Shown here one piece after another: positions 7,500 to 15,427 of a DNA stretch of 32,159 nucleotides (positions are counted from its first letter, which is position 1; every line of letters begins with the position of its first letter). The position numbers were made by a program, and so were the translations under genes. This stretch comes from Verrucomicrobiales bacterium (GTDB lineage Bacteria; Verrucomicrobiota; Verrucomicrobiia; Verrucomicrobiales; DEV007). The stretch spans positions 34,073 to 66,231 of the forward strand of contig JARGOZ010000016.1 in the NCBI GenBank assembly GCA_029213025.1, given 5' to 3'. Below the pieces are notes generated by a model. The model did not search any database. It was not told the origin of the DNA and worked only from the letters and a program-made list of their open reading frames with translations.

Positions 7500-7604
7500 A
7501 CCTTGACCCTGAAAGCGTGGCGTATGATAGTCGAACGCTTTTTGCAGGGTAGTCCTCTGCTACCGGGGAACCTGTTTTCAAATGCCACATTTTAGCCGCT
7601 GGAA

Positions 7605-8117
7605 ATGATATTCTTTTTCTATCTTTTTGCCTTACTTGCCGTAAGTGGAGCGGTCGGTGTGGTTGCCTATAAAAATCCGGTTACCTCGGCTTTTTCTCTG
7701 ATCATATCTTTCCTGGGGCTCGCCGCGCTGTTTATCCAGTTGGATGCCTATCTGGTCGGGATTCTGCAAATCCTCGTTTATGCCGGAGCGATCATGGTTC
7801 TGTTCATTTTCATCATCATGCTCCTCGATATCGACAAAGAGGAACATAAGCATTTCACGGGAACCAATATTTTCGGCGGAGTTCTGGTCGGGGTCGGTTT
7901 TCTCGGTCTCCTTTTCGTTGTGCTGATGAAGTCCGGAGTGGGATTCGAACAGGGTTTGCCGGAGTTGACCGGACTTGGCGGGCCGGGAAATTCGGATGTG
8001 CACCACATCGGTAAGCTGCTGTTCAGCAAATACTGGTTCCCGATTCAGATGGTCGGTGTCTTGCTCCTCGTCTCGACGGTCGGGGTGGTTGTGCTAAGTC
8101 GTAAATATTTGAAATAA
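7605..8117 (+). CDS. nuoJ: NADH-quinone oxidoreductase subunit J
   Basis: NuoJ is a membrane-arm subunit of respiratory complex I and helps link quinone chemistry to proton translocation. The 170-residue protein has five hydrophobic helices and the family signature QILVYAGAIMVLFIFIIMLL near residue 55, followed by a charged DIDKEEHKH loop. It is the first gene of the nuoJKLMN cluster; the operator and putative promoter lie 105 nt upstream. nuoA-I are not in this window, so complex I genes appear to be split across loci, or the hydrophilic arm lies elsewhere. Confidence 0.96.
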   Translation: MIFFFYLFALLAVSGAVGVVAYKNPVTSAFSLIISFLGLAALFIQLDAYLVGILQILVYAGAIMVLFIFIIMLLDIDKEEHKHFTGTNIFGGVLVGVGFLGLLFVVLMKSGVGFEQGLPELTGLGGPGNSDVHHIGKLLFSKYWFPIQMVGVLLLVSTVGVVVLSRKYLK

Positions 8118-8129
8118 CACGGGCTAACA

Positions 8130-8465
8130 ATGTTTTCGATGGACTCAGCTTTGACTCTGCAACATTTCCTTTACGTGAGCGGTGCCCTTTTCGCAATCGG
8201 CCTCGCCGGAGTGTTGATCCGCCGCAATTTGATCGTGATTTTTATGTGTCTCGAAATGATGCTGAGCGCTGCGAACCTCTCGCTGGTCGCCTTTTCCCGT
8301 TTCGGAGCCAAAGAAGGGCTGCCGGACTACGATGCGCAGGTCATGTTGTTCTTTATCATCACCGTGGCAGCGGCGGAAGTTGCGGTGGGACTGGCGATTA
8401 TTGTCGCCCTGTTCCGGACCCGTGAAACGACCGATGTGACGCAGATCGACGAAATGAAATTCTGA
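8130..8465 (+). CDS. nuoK: NADH-quinone oxidoreductase subunit K
   Basis: This is a 111-residue, three-helix membrane subunit of complex I, homologous to MrpC/ND4L. The key membrane glutamates are visible: one in FMCLEMMLSAANL (near residue 48) and one in ITVAAAEVAVGLAIIVALFR (near 84). Both belong to the proton-conducting chain. It follows nuoJ by 12 nt. The start could be ATG 8130 or the in-frame ATG at 8139; most NuoK proteins are about 100 residues, so the later start is plausible. It is clearly co-transcribed with nuoJ and nuoL. Confidence 0.96.
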   Translation: MFSMDSALTLQHFLYVSGALFAIGLAGVLIRRNLIVIFMCLEMMLSAANLSLVAFSRFGAKEGLPDYDAQVMLFFIITVAAAEVAVGLAIIVALFRTRETTDVTQIDEMKF

Positions 8466-8491
8466 CCCGCCTGTTCGAAACTGATTTTTTC

Positions 8492-10396
8492 ATGGAGCCT
8501 AACGTCATCGCCTGGACCATCCTGCTACTGCCTCTGGTAGTGGCGGCTTTTATCCTGTTTTTCCTGAAAAAAACGGGAGGTATCGCCGCCTTCCTCGCTA
8601 CGGGGTCGGCTTTGGTGACTCTCGTTTTGGCGCTTTTGCTTGCGCATCCGGAGCTGCTCAGTGGTGGCGGAGGGGAGGCTCATGCCGCCGGGGCTGATCA
8701 GGGTCATCAGGCAGAGACCGCTGCGGCAGAGGGCATCAAGAGTTTTCCATGGATCGATCTGGGTGAGGATGCGTTACAGGTCGATATCGGTCTGAAAGTA
8801 GACGGTCTCAGTCAGGGGATGATGTTGATCGTGACTTTCGTCGGGTTTCTGGTCCACCTCTTTTCACTTGGTTACATGAAGGATGATGAAGGGAAATCCC
8901 GCTACTTCGGTGGTTTGGCGCTCTTCATGTTCTCGATGACCGGGATCGTTCTCGCGAACAATTTTGTGATGATGTTTATTTTCTGGGAGCTGGTCGGGGT
9001 CAGTTCCTACATCCTGATCAGTCACTGGTTCACCAAACCATCGGCGGCGGATGCGGCGAAAAAGGCCTTTCTTACCAACCGGATCGGCGACTTTGGTTTC
9101 ATGATCGGGATCCTGTTGATCTGGCACCTGTGCGGGTCGTTTTATTTTGATCAAATCAAGGCTTCCGCCGTAGGGATCACCAATAATTTCCTGCTCAATC
9201 TCTCGGTAGTGCTCATTTTCTGCGGCGCGATCGGTAAATCCGCTCAGGTGCCGCTGCATGTTTGGCTGCCCGATGCGATGGAGGGCCCGACTCCGGTTTC
9301 CGCTCTGATCCACGCGGCGACGATGGTTGCGGCGGGTGTTTTCATGATGGCGCGGGTCTCGTTTCTCGTCGTTTCCGCCGAGACGGCAGCGAGTGTGATT
9401 GCCTGGATCGGCGCTGGCACGGCGCTACTCGCGGCGCTGATGGCTCTGCAGCAGAACGATATCAAGAAAATTCTCGCCTACTCGACACTGTCCCAGCTCG
9501 GTTACATGATTATGGCGCAGGGATTCGGACAGGCCGGGAGCGATGCCGGGATGTTCCACCTGTATACTCACGCATTTTTCAAAGCGCTCCTTTTCCTCGG
9601 CTCCGGCGCTGTGATTTATGCCTGCCACCACGAGCAGGATATCTGGAAAATGGGCGGCCTTTCGAGAAAGATGCCGATCACGACGATCACCTTTGCGATC
9701 GGAACTCTGGCACTGATTGCGTTCCCGTTTTTCAGTGGTTTCTGGAGTAAAGAACACATCCTGATGGAAGCCTGGGAGGCGAAACACATCGCAAAACATA
9801 CATGGATATACGGTATCGGGATTTTCGTGGCGTTCCTTACCCCGTTCTATATGACAAGGCTGTTCATTGTGGCTTTCCTCGGCAGAGGGCGGACAAAGAG
9901 TGCCGATCACGCACACGAGGTGAGCCTGGTTATGTTGATCCCGCTGATATTGTTGGCGGTCACTTCTCTGGTTTCCGTTTATTTTCACGTTCCGGAATTC
10001 CTCAAGTCTCAGGGCCACTCAGTCGATCCGATACATGATTTCCATATCAATCCGACCTCGATTGCTTCGATGGCAGCGCTCGCTGCCGGGGTGATATTGG
10101 CCGGGGTATTCTATCTGAATAAGAAGAGTGATCCCTTCAACATCTCGATTCTCCGGGAGAAGTTTTATATCGACCAAATGTACGCAGGCATCGTCAAAGT
10201 GCTGCAGGATAAAGTGGGTGGGCTGCTTGCCATCCTCGACCGCCATCTGATCGAGCCTCTGATCGCGCGACTTCCTGCTATGGGGGCGATGACTGCCGGA
10301 TCGCTGCTGCGACTTTTCCAGGTGGGTAATTTGCAGACCTATGTTTTCTATGTCGGGGTGGCTGTGTTGCTGCTGATTTTTCTGCTCATTTTCTAA
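8492..10396 (+). CDS. nuoL: NADH-quinone oxidoreductase subunit L
   Basis: NuoL is the distal antiporter-like subunit of complex I, with the long lateral helix. The 634-residue length is typical. The conserved core reads FIFWELVGVSSYILISHWF, followed by KSAQVPLHVWLPDAMEGPTP and VSALIHAATMVAAGVFMMAR, with the expected Lys and His of the proton pathway. The periplasmic loop after helix 2 is extended and His/Ala-rich (EAHAAGADQGHQAE, near residue 65-80), a variable position in the family. It starts 26 nt after nuoK and has no strong ribosome site. Confidence 0.97.
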   Translation: MEPNVIAWTILLLPLVVAAFILFFLKKTGGIAAFLATGSALVTLVLALLLAHPELLSGGGGEAHAAGADQGHQAETAAAEGIKSFPWIDLGEDALQVDIGLKVDGLSQGMMLIVTFVGFLVHLFSLGYMKDDEGKSRYFGGLALFMFSMTGIVLANNFVMMFIFWELVGVSSYILISHWFTKPSAADAAKKAFLTNRIGDFGFMIGILLIWHLCGSFYFDQIKASAVGITNNFLLNLSVVLIFCGAIGKSAQVPLHVWLPDAMEGPTPVSALIHAATMVAAGVFMMARVSFLVVSAETAASVIAWIGAGTALLAALMALQQNDIKKILAYSTLSQLGYMIMAQGFGQAGSDAGMFHLYTHAFFKALLFLGSGAVIYACHHEQDIWKMGGLSRKMPITTITFAIGTLALIAFPFFSGFWSKEHILMEAWEAKHIAKHTWIYGIGIFVAFLTPFYMTRLFIVAFLGRGRTKSADHAHEVSLVMLIPLILLAVTSLVSVYFHVPEFLKSQGHSVDPIHDFHINPTSIASMAALAAGVILAGVFYLNKKSDPFNISILREKFYIDQMYAGIVKVLQDKVGGLLAILDRHLIEPLIARLPAMGAMTAGSLLRLFQVGNLQTYVFYVGVAVLLLIFLLIF

Positions 10397-10420
10397 CTAT
10401 TGCCGGAACGGAATTTGTAT

Positions 10421-11950
10421 ATGACCATCCTCGAAATCATCGTGCTTCTGCCCATCCTCGCCGCCCTGGGGATTGCATTCGGCGCACCGGCGCGGGCGAC
10501 TTCTCTACTGGCGGCGGGCGCAACAGCGGTTGCTTCTCTGGTGACGGCCTGTCAGTTCAACGTAAACAGAGAGGGAGTCGGAAACTTCTCTTTTCAATAT
10601 TTCGGTGGCGAAGGGTTTGCGGGAAGGAAGCTCTTTTCCGTAGAGGGCTTTCCGGAAATCAGTCTCGCTTTCGGATTGGACGGCATCAGTCTCGTCCTGA
10701 TGATTTTAACTGCGATTGTCCTTTTGGCGGCGATCTGGATTTCGCCTTCCGAGGGTGCCATTAAAGGCAGCTCGAAAATCTACTATGGCAGCTGTTTGCT
10801 GATCGGAGCCGGTGCCATGGGTGCTTTCCTTTCTACGGATCTGTTTTTCCTCTATGCGTTTCACGAGCTGGCGCTGATTCCGACATTTCTCATGATCGGA
10901 CTTTTTGGATTCGGGGAAAACCGGGTTAACACGGCGTGGACCATTACCATTTATCTCGGTGTTGGAAGTATGATCCTTTTGCTCGGTTTGATCGCCACGA
11001 TCACCGGTCTGAATGCAACGACTTTTGATATCCCGAGTCTTATCGCTACCGCCAAAGATGCCGGACTGGAGAGGTCGGCTCAGATGTGGATTTATCTTCC
11101 TCTGTTGATTGGTTTCGGCATTCTCGTATCGCTGTTCCCTTTCCACAGCTGGGCACCCAACGCCTATGCCGATGCGCCGACTCCTGTGGCAATGCTGCAT
11201 GCCGGAGTGCTGAAGAAGTTCGGTCTTTACGGTTTGATCCGGGTCGCCAATCCGCTCCTCCCGGAAGGGGCTGATGCTCTTACCAACGTGATTTTGATTC
11301 TTCTGGTGGGAAATATCATCATTCTCGGTCTGGTCACCATAGCTCAGAAGCGCCTCGATAAGATGCTCGGTTATTCCAGTGTGATGCATATGGGATATAT
11401 ATTTCTCGGGATCGCCAGCGGCACCTACATCGGGACAGTTGGCGCGGTGATGCTCATGTTCGCGCACGGAATCTCTATCGCCCTGCTTTTCGCTTTGTCC
11501 GGAGCGTTGCGCGATCGCTACGGTTCGCTGGAATTTGATAAGCTCGGTGGGTTGGCCAAAGTCATTCCGGCTGCCGGGTTGCTGTTCGGTTTTGCCGCAT
11601 TCGCCTCGATCGGACTTCCCGGGTTCACCAACTTCGCTGCTGAAGTGATGGTTTTCTTCGGTGGGTTCAAAGATTTCGACGGAACTTTTCAGCCTCTGCA
11701 ATGGGCGACGATTCTCGCGCTCTGGGGTGTGGTCATTTCCGCGGTCTACATGCTGCGCGCCTTCCGTAATGTGTTCAAAGGCGAGTTGGCTGCGAAATTG
11801 CCGACGGTGAACGATTTGACCCTCAACGAAAAACTGCCTGTTCTGCTTTTGTTGGGAACTCTGTTAGTGACAGGGTTCATTCCCGGGATATTGATTCAAT
11901 ATTTGAGACCGTGCCTCGAAGGACTCATGGTCGTCGCAACAGGAGGATGA
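10421..11950 (+). CDS. nuoM: NADH-quinone oxidoreductase subunit M
   Basis: NuoM is one of the three antiporter-like proton channels of complex I. I start it at ATG 10421 (MTILEIIVLLP), giving 509 residues; the frame can be extended to a TTG at 10400 but without family support. Conserved elements include LFFLYAFHELALIPTFLMIG with the key Glu near residue 140, LFPFHSWAPNAYADAPTPVAMLHAGVLKKFG near 240, and the KRLDKMLGYSSVMHMGYI block. It lies 24 nt after nuoL. The 70-bp gap before nuoN contains the triple repeat array, whereas the other nuo gaps are 12-26 bp. Confidence 0.97.
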   Translation: MTILEIIVLLPILAALGIAFGAPARATSLLAAGATAVASLVTACQFNVNREGVGNFSFQYFGGEGFAGRKLFSVEGFPEISLAFGLDGISLVLMILTAIVLLAAIWISPSEGAIKGSSKIYYGSCLLIGAGAMGAFLSTDLFFLYAFHELALIPTFLMIGLFGFGENRVNTAWTITIYLGVGSMILLLGLIATITGLNATTFDIPSLIATAKDAGLERSAQMWIYLPLLIGFGILVSLFPFHSWAPNAYADAPTPVAMLHAGVLKKFGLYGLIRVANPLLPEGADALTNVILILLVGNIIILGLVTIAQKRLDKMLGYSSVMHMGYIFLGIASGTYIGTVGAVMLMFAHGISIALLFALSGALRDRYGSLEFDKLGGLAKVIPAAGLLFGFAAFASIGLPGFTNFAAEVMVFFGGFKDFDGTFQPLQWATILALWGVVISAVYMLRAFRNVFKGELAAKLPTVNDLTLNEKLPVLLLLGTLLVTGFIPGILIQYLRPCLEGLMVVATGG

Positions 11951-11955
11951 TGACC

Positions 11956-12018
11956 GATTGTACCCTGTTAGGTCCGAAATTGTACCCTGTTAAGTCCATC
12001 ACTGTACCCTGTTAAATC
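11956..12018 (+). repeat. Three tandem copies of the TGTACCCTGTTAA element inside the nuo operon
   Basis: The cores start at 11959, 11981 and 12003, exactly 22 bp apart (TGTACCCTGTTAGGTC, TGTACCCTGTTAAGTC, TGTACCCTGTTAAATC). The array fills nearly the whole nuoM-nuoN gap and ends 2 nt before the nuoN ATG, so it occupies the place of a normal ribosome-binding site. It is on the mRNA of the operon. Confidence 0.9.
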
Positions 12019-12020
12019 AC

Positions 12021-13511
12021 ATGCCTGTATATTTTCTGGAAGTTATCGTTGTCTGCCTCGGTTTGGTCATGTTGCTGACCGATGCCTTCATCAATATCCG
12101 GGACAAAAGAACGATCGGATATTTCGGTGTTCTCGGACTGCTGGTGGTAATCGGGTTGCTCTTTAATGTAGAGACAGGAAATGCGGATTCAGCGGAATCG
12201 GTATTTTGGAAATTCTATGCCGCCGGAGATGGCAAAGCACTTTTCTTTAAAGGTATCGCTCTGGTTTCCACTTTAATTGTGCTGATCATGGGGATCGACT
12301 TTGCTCCGATTGTGGTTGAACAAACGGCGGCGCCGGAAAAAGGCGCTCACCCTCAGGCGGGGTTGGGAGAATTCTTTGCGTTGCCGATGTTTGCCTGCGC
12401 CGGTCTCATGTGGATGGCATCGGCCAATCATCTCGTAAGTATATTTGTCTCGCTGGAAACGGTCACGATTACTTTCTATATCATGGTTGCCTACCTGCGG
12501 CGCAACGTCGGTTCGCTCGAAGCCGGGGTGAAATACCTGATTCTCGGTGCTCTGTCGACCGGCTTTCTCGTCTACGGAATGACCTGGCTCTACGGAATGA
12601 CCGGCACGATGGAGTTGCCTGAGATAGGTAAAGCGCTCGCTTCCGATTCGATCAATCAAACCGGAGCGCTGTTTGCTTTCGCTCTCATTCTGGTTGGTAT
12701 GGGATTCAAGGTCGGCGCGGTGCCTTTCCACAACTGGATTCCGGATGTGTATCAGGGGGCGCCTACTCCGATTACCGCTTTTCTATCGGTCGCATCCAAA
12801 TCGGCAGGCTTTATCGTTTTTATGCGGATCGCATCTCTCTATATGGGAAGCGGCGCTTTCACCGGCAAAGTAACCATGATCCTTACGATACTGGCGATCC
12901 TTACTTTGATTGTGGGGAATCTTGTGGCACTTCCGCAGACCAATTTCAAAAGACTGCTTGCCTACTCCAGTATCGCCCATGCGGGCTTCCTGCTAATGGC
13001 GATGGCTTGCGCCCCGCGTGACTCATTGAAGGGTGATACGATTTCTGTATTCAACGTAGTCGCCTTTTATCTCGGAGCGTATCTGCTCATGACCATGCTG
13101 GCCTTCCTGGTGATGTCGGCCCTGCGGACCACGATCAGTGGGGAGGGGCTTAAATCCTATGCCGGACTCGCGAAGCGCTCCCCGTTTCTCGCTATAGCTA
13201 TGCTAATCTCGATGGCATCGCTGGCCGGGATTCCACTGACGGCAGGTTTTTTCGGTAAACTCTTCGTTTTCAAACTCGCGTTTGAACAACAGCAGTGGCT
13301 GCTTCTCGCAGTGGGAATTATCGGTGCGTGCGCCGGTTTCTACTACTATCTGAAAATTGCAGCTTCCATGTTCCTAAGCGAAGCTCCGGTCGGCAGTGAT
13401 ACCTCAGCAATCCGGGTCAGTCCGGCCGCCGTTATGGCGATGGTGTTCCTCATGATTGCCATCGTAGTCATCGGAGTCAATCCCTCCATGCTGATGAATT
13501 TGGTGGGGTAA
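12021..13511 (+). CDS. nuoN: NADH-quinone oxidoreductase subunit N
   Basis: NuoN is the antiporter-like subunit nearest the hydrophilic arm of complex I. It has 496 residues with about 14 hydrophobic helices. Signature blocks are SIFVSLETVTITFYIMVAY with the conserved Glu near residue 145, the VGAVPFHNWIPDVYQGAPTP motif near 235, and NFKRLLAYSSIAHAGFLLMA near 315. The ATG at 12021 is the only sensible start, yet it is directly preceded by the 22-bp repeat array with no Shine-Dalgarno. Translation must use coupling, a leaderless-like mechanism, or the repeat itself. Six nucleotides after its stop an in-frame DUF4058 remnant begins. Confidence 0.97.
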   Translation: MPVYFLEVIVVCLGLVMLLTDAFINIRDKRTIGYFGVLGLLVVIGLLFNVETGNADSAESVFWKFYAAGDGKALFFKGIALVSTLIVLIMGIDFAPIVVEQTAAPEKGAHPQAGLGEFFALPMFACAGLMWMASANHLVSIFVSLETVTITFYIMVAYLRRNVGSLEAGVKYLILGALSTGFLVYGMTWLYGMTGTMELPEIGKALASDSINQTGALFAFALILVGMGFKVGAVPFHNWIPDVYQGAPTPITAFLSVASKSAGFIVFMRIASLYMGSGAFTGKVTMILTILAILTLIVGNLVALPQTNFKRLLAYSSIAHAGFLLMAMACAPRDSLKGDTISVFNVVAFYLGAYLLMTMLAFLVMSALRTTISGEGLKSYAGLAKRSPFLAIAMLISMASLAGIPLTAGFFGKLFVFKLAFEQQQWLLLAVGIIGACAGFYYYLKIAASMFLSEAPVGSDTSAIRVSPAAVMAMVFLMIAIVVIGVNPSMLMNLVG

Positions 13512-13517
13512 AACCTG

Positions 13518-14246
13518 TTGGGTTGCGATGCGCTTCAACCCAAATTGCCACGTGACTTACGGGCCCGCGTGGAAGAGAGGATCTTTCTCGAAACGCAACC
13601 GGAACGACAGTTTATTCCGGACGTGGTAGTTTCCGGGCCTTCCAGTTTCGAGCCTCCGTCCGGTTGGACGCCTGTCGGGGAGGAAGAGGGAAGTGTTGTA
13701 GTAACGCCTCCGATTGTTTTTGAACCTGTGGAATTCACCGAAGGATACATAGAGATTCGGGATCGCCACGATCAGACCTTGATTACATCGATTGAATTCG
13801 TCAGTCCCTCCAACAAACAGGCGGGAAAAGGTCGCGAGGAATACTTGAGGAAGCAAAGAGAAGTTCTCGAATCGACAGCGAATCTCGTGGAAATCGATTT
13901 GGTCCGGCAGGGCAGTCCGGTAATACATCTTCCCGGTGGTGACCCGGACCCTCGTCTGGCCCGGGCAGATTATCTGGCTTCGGTCACTGTGGAATGGGCA
14001 GGACAACGAATGGAAGTATATCCGGTATCGATTCAGCAGCGTCTGCCCGTTCTGTCGATCCCTTTGCGCAAGGATGATGAACCTCTGCCTCCTGATTTGC
14101 AGCAACTTATCGATCAGGTTTACGTGGCCGGACGATATGACGATATCGATTACTCTGATAAACTTCACCCTCCTCTGGACGACGGAATCGTTACCTGGTT
14201 GAAGAAGGATGTCGTAAATACATCCTCTGATGAGGCTTCAAAATAA
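13518..14246 (+). pseudogene. 5'-truncated DUF4058 family gene
   Basis: The protein matches DUF4058 from its second quarter onward: DALQPKLPRDLRARVEERIF, then YIEIRDRHDQTLITSIEFVS with PSNKQAGKGREEYLRKQREV, LVEIDLVRQGSP, and a C-terminal DIDYSDKLHPPL. The usual N-terminus (MPSPFPGMDPYLE and the next 20 or so residues) is missing. The only nearby start is a TTG at 13518, 6 nt after the nuoN stop and in the same frame, with no ribosome site. I infer a deletion or rearrangement that joined a beheaded DUF4058 gene to the end of nuoN. The rest of the frame is intact over 240 codons, so it is either recent or still translated by reinitiation from nuoN. The family's function is unknown. Confidence 0.75.
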
Positions 14247-14359
14247 CGACACTTGTCCTCGGGGTTTAACTATATCTATAAAACTTAATAAAAGTAAATA
14301 TTATAGAAATTCAAAATATCTCTTGATTTTTTAAATTCTGTCTCTCTAGTGCGGGAAGA

Positions 14360-15412
14360 ATGAATGGGTCAAAGAGTATCTCGGCTATACTGGTCGGTGT
14401 CTTTGTCGGTATAGGACTACTCCTCACAATTGCCACGGCAATTTGGCTGGGTCTGGACCGACTGGATAACACCTATCCTGTTCAAATCCATGTCAACGAT
14501 GCCGGGGGAGTAAAGAAAGGTGCTCCGGTGGAATTCGGTGGAATTCGGGTCGGTAGGGTAGCAAAGAAACCCTACTTCAAAAAAGACTACACTGCTTTAC
14601 TCATTCCGCTGGCAATAGATAAAGAGTTCAAGATACCGCAAACTTCAGTCGCGCTGATTGACCGGTCGGACGACTATGATGGCAGCTATGTAAAGATTAC
14701 CATGCCGGAAGTGAAACCGGAAAAGTTTATCGCAGCAAATGATATACTGAACGGTATGCGAATCGACCGCGACGAGATCAGACAAAAAGGGCTGGAAGAT
14801 ACGATAGCGAAGTTCCAGAAATCGATGGAATCACTCGACACCACTTCAACGACGCTCGAAAAACTGATCACCATGCTGGGGGATAAGAGCATTCCCGGAG
14901 GGATAACCGGTGTGGGGCCGCCGGGAGGCGGTTCTCTTAATTCGGTGAACCGTACTATGGAATCACTGGAAGAAACGAATCAGAAAATGAGCAAATCGAT
15001 TGATCGATTCGACAGTCTTCTCATCAATACCGGAGGTTCTCTGGAAAAGATGGAGCAATCGATGGCCCGCTTCGATCATTCCATGGCAGAGATCACCGAG
15101 ATGGCAAACAACGGGGACCGAACCTTTCAAAAATTCTATGAGCTGGCCGATCAGAACACCGGAACAACTAGAGACCTGCAACTTGCGATCAAAGACTTCC
15201 GTTGCTTTATGAGAGAAGTAAATCCGCTTCTGGCAATGGTCAAAGAAAGTGACGGGTTACTGAAATCCCTCGTTGTGGACGAAGAACTGGACGCCGATGT
15301 GCGCAATTTTGTCGATAAGGCGGAGAGACACGGAATGGTGTTTTATCCCCGCGAACGGAAGATGTCTACCATGAAGCTGAGAAACGGTCACTCGGTTACC
15401 GGTAGATGGTAG
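14360..15412 (+). CDS. MlaD/MCE-family lipid-binding protein
   Basis: The 350-residue protein has an N-terminal membrane helix (VGVFVGIGLLLTIATAIWLGL) and then an MCE domain, with VHVNDAGG-type start (IHVNDAGGVKKGAPVEFGGIRVGRV, residues about 48-72) and the beta-barrel ending near 125. MCE proteins form hexameric rings that shuttle lipids between inner and outer membranes, usually with an MlaE permease and MlaF ATPase. Residues about 135-320 are predicted helical and rich in Glu/Lys/Ser, probably a coiled stalk. A good ribosome site (gggaaga) precedes the ATG. No mlaE/F lies nearby; instead an MMPL/RND transporter is encoded convergently 15 nt away. The upstream 110 bp are strongly AT-rich and probably hold the promoter. 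Confidence 0.85.
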   Translation: MNGSKSISAILVGVFVGIGLLLTIATAIWLGLDRLDNTYPVQIHVNDAGGVKKGAPVEFGGIRVGRVAKKPYFKKDYTALLIPLAIDKEFKIPQTSVALIDRSDDYDGSYVKITMPEVKPEKFIAANDILNGMRIDRDEIRQKGLEDTIAKFQKSMESLDTTSTTLEKLITMLGDKSIPGGITGVGPPGGGSLNSVNRTMESLEETNQKMSKSIDRFDSLLINTGGSLEKMEQSMARFDHSMAEITEMANNGDRTFQKFYELADQNTGTTRDLQLAIKDFRCFMREVNPLLAMVKESDGLLKSLVVDEELDADVRNFVDKAERHGMVFYPRERKMSTMKLRNGHSVTGRW

Positions 15413-15427
15413 TTGGATCGGGTTTTT

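Noticed and set aside
7407..7595. Plus-strand frame of 62 codons between folD and nuoJ
   Set aside because: It reads straight through the Rex-type palindrome and the putative promoter, and overlaps the folD end.
10706..11701. Long antisense open frame (331 codons) across nuoM
   Set aside because: It is a shadow of the biased codon use of nuoM: its translation is rich in Gln/His/Glu/Arg with no domain, and nuoM is certain.
11956..12018. Repeat array as a CRISPR array
   Set aside because: Repeats of about 16-19 bp with only 3-6 bp between them are far too closely spaced; there are no spacers and no cas genes.
13557..14168. Antisense open frame (203 codons) across the DUF4058 remnant
   Set aside because: The plus-strand frame shows clear DUF4058 motifs; the antisense product has no recognisable features.
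14263..14340. AT-rich stretch before the MlaD-like gene as a replication or transfer origin
   Set aside because: No DnaA-box cluster, iterons or replication genes; it is more simply a promoter region.
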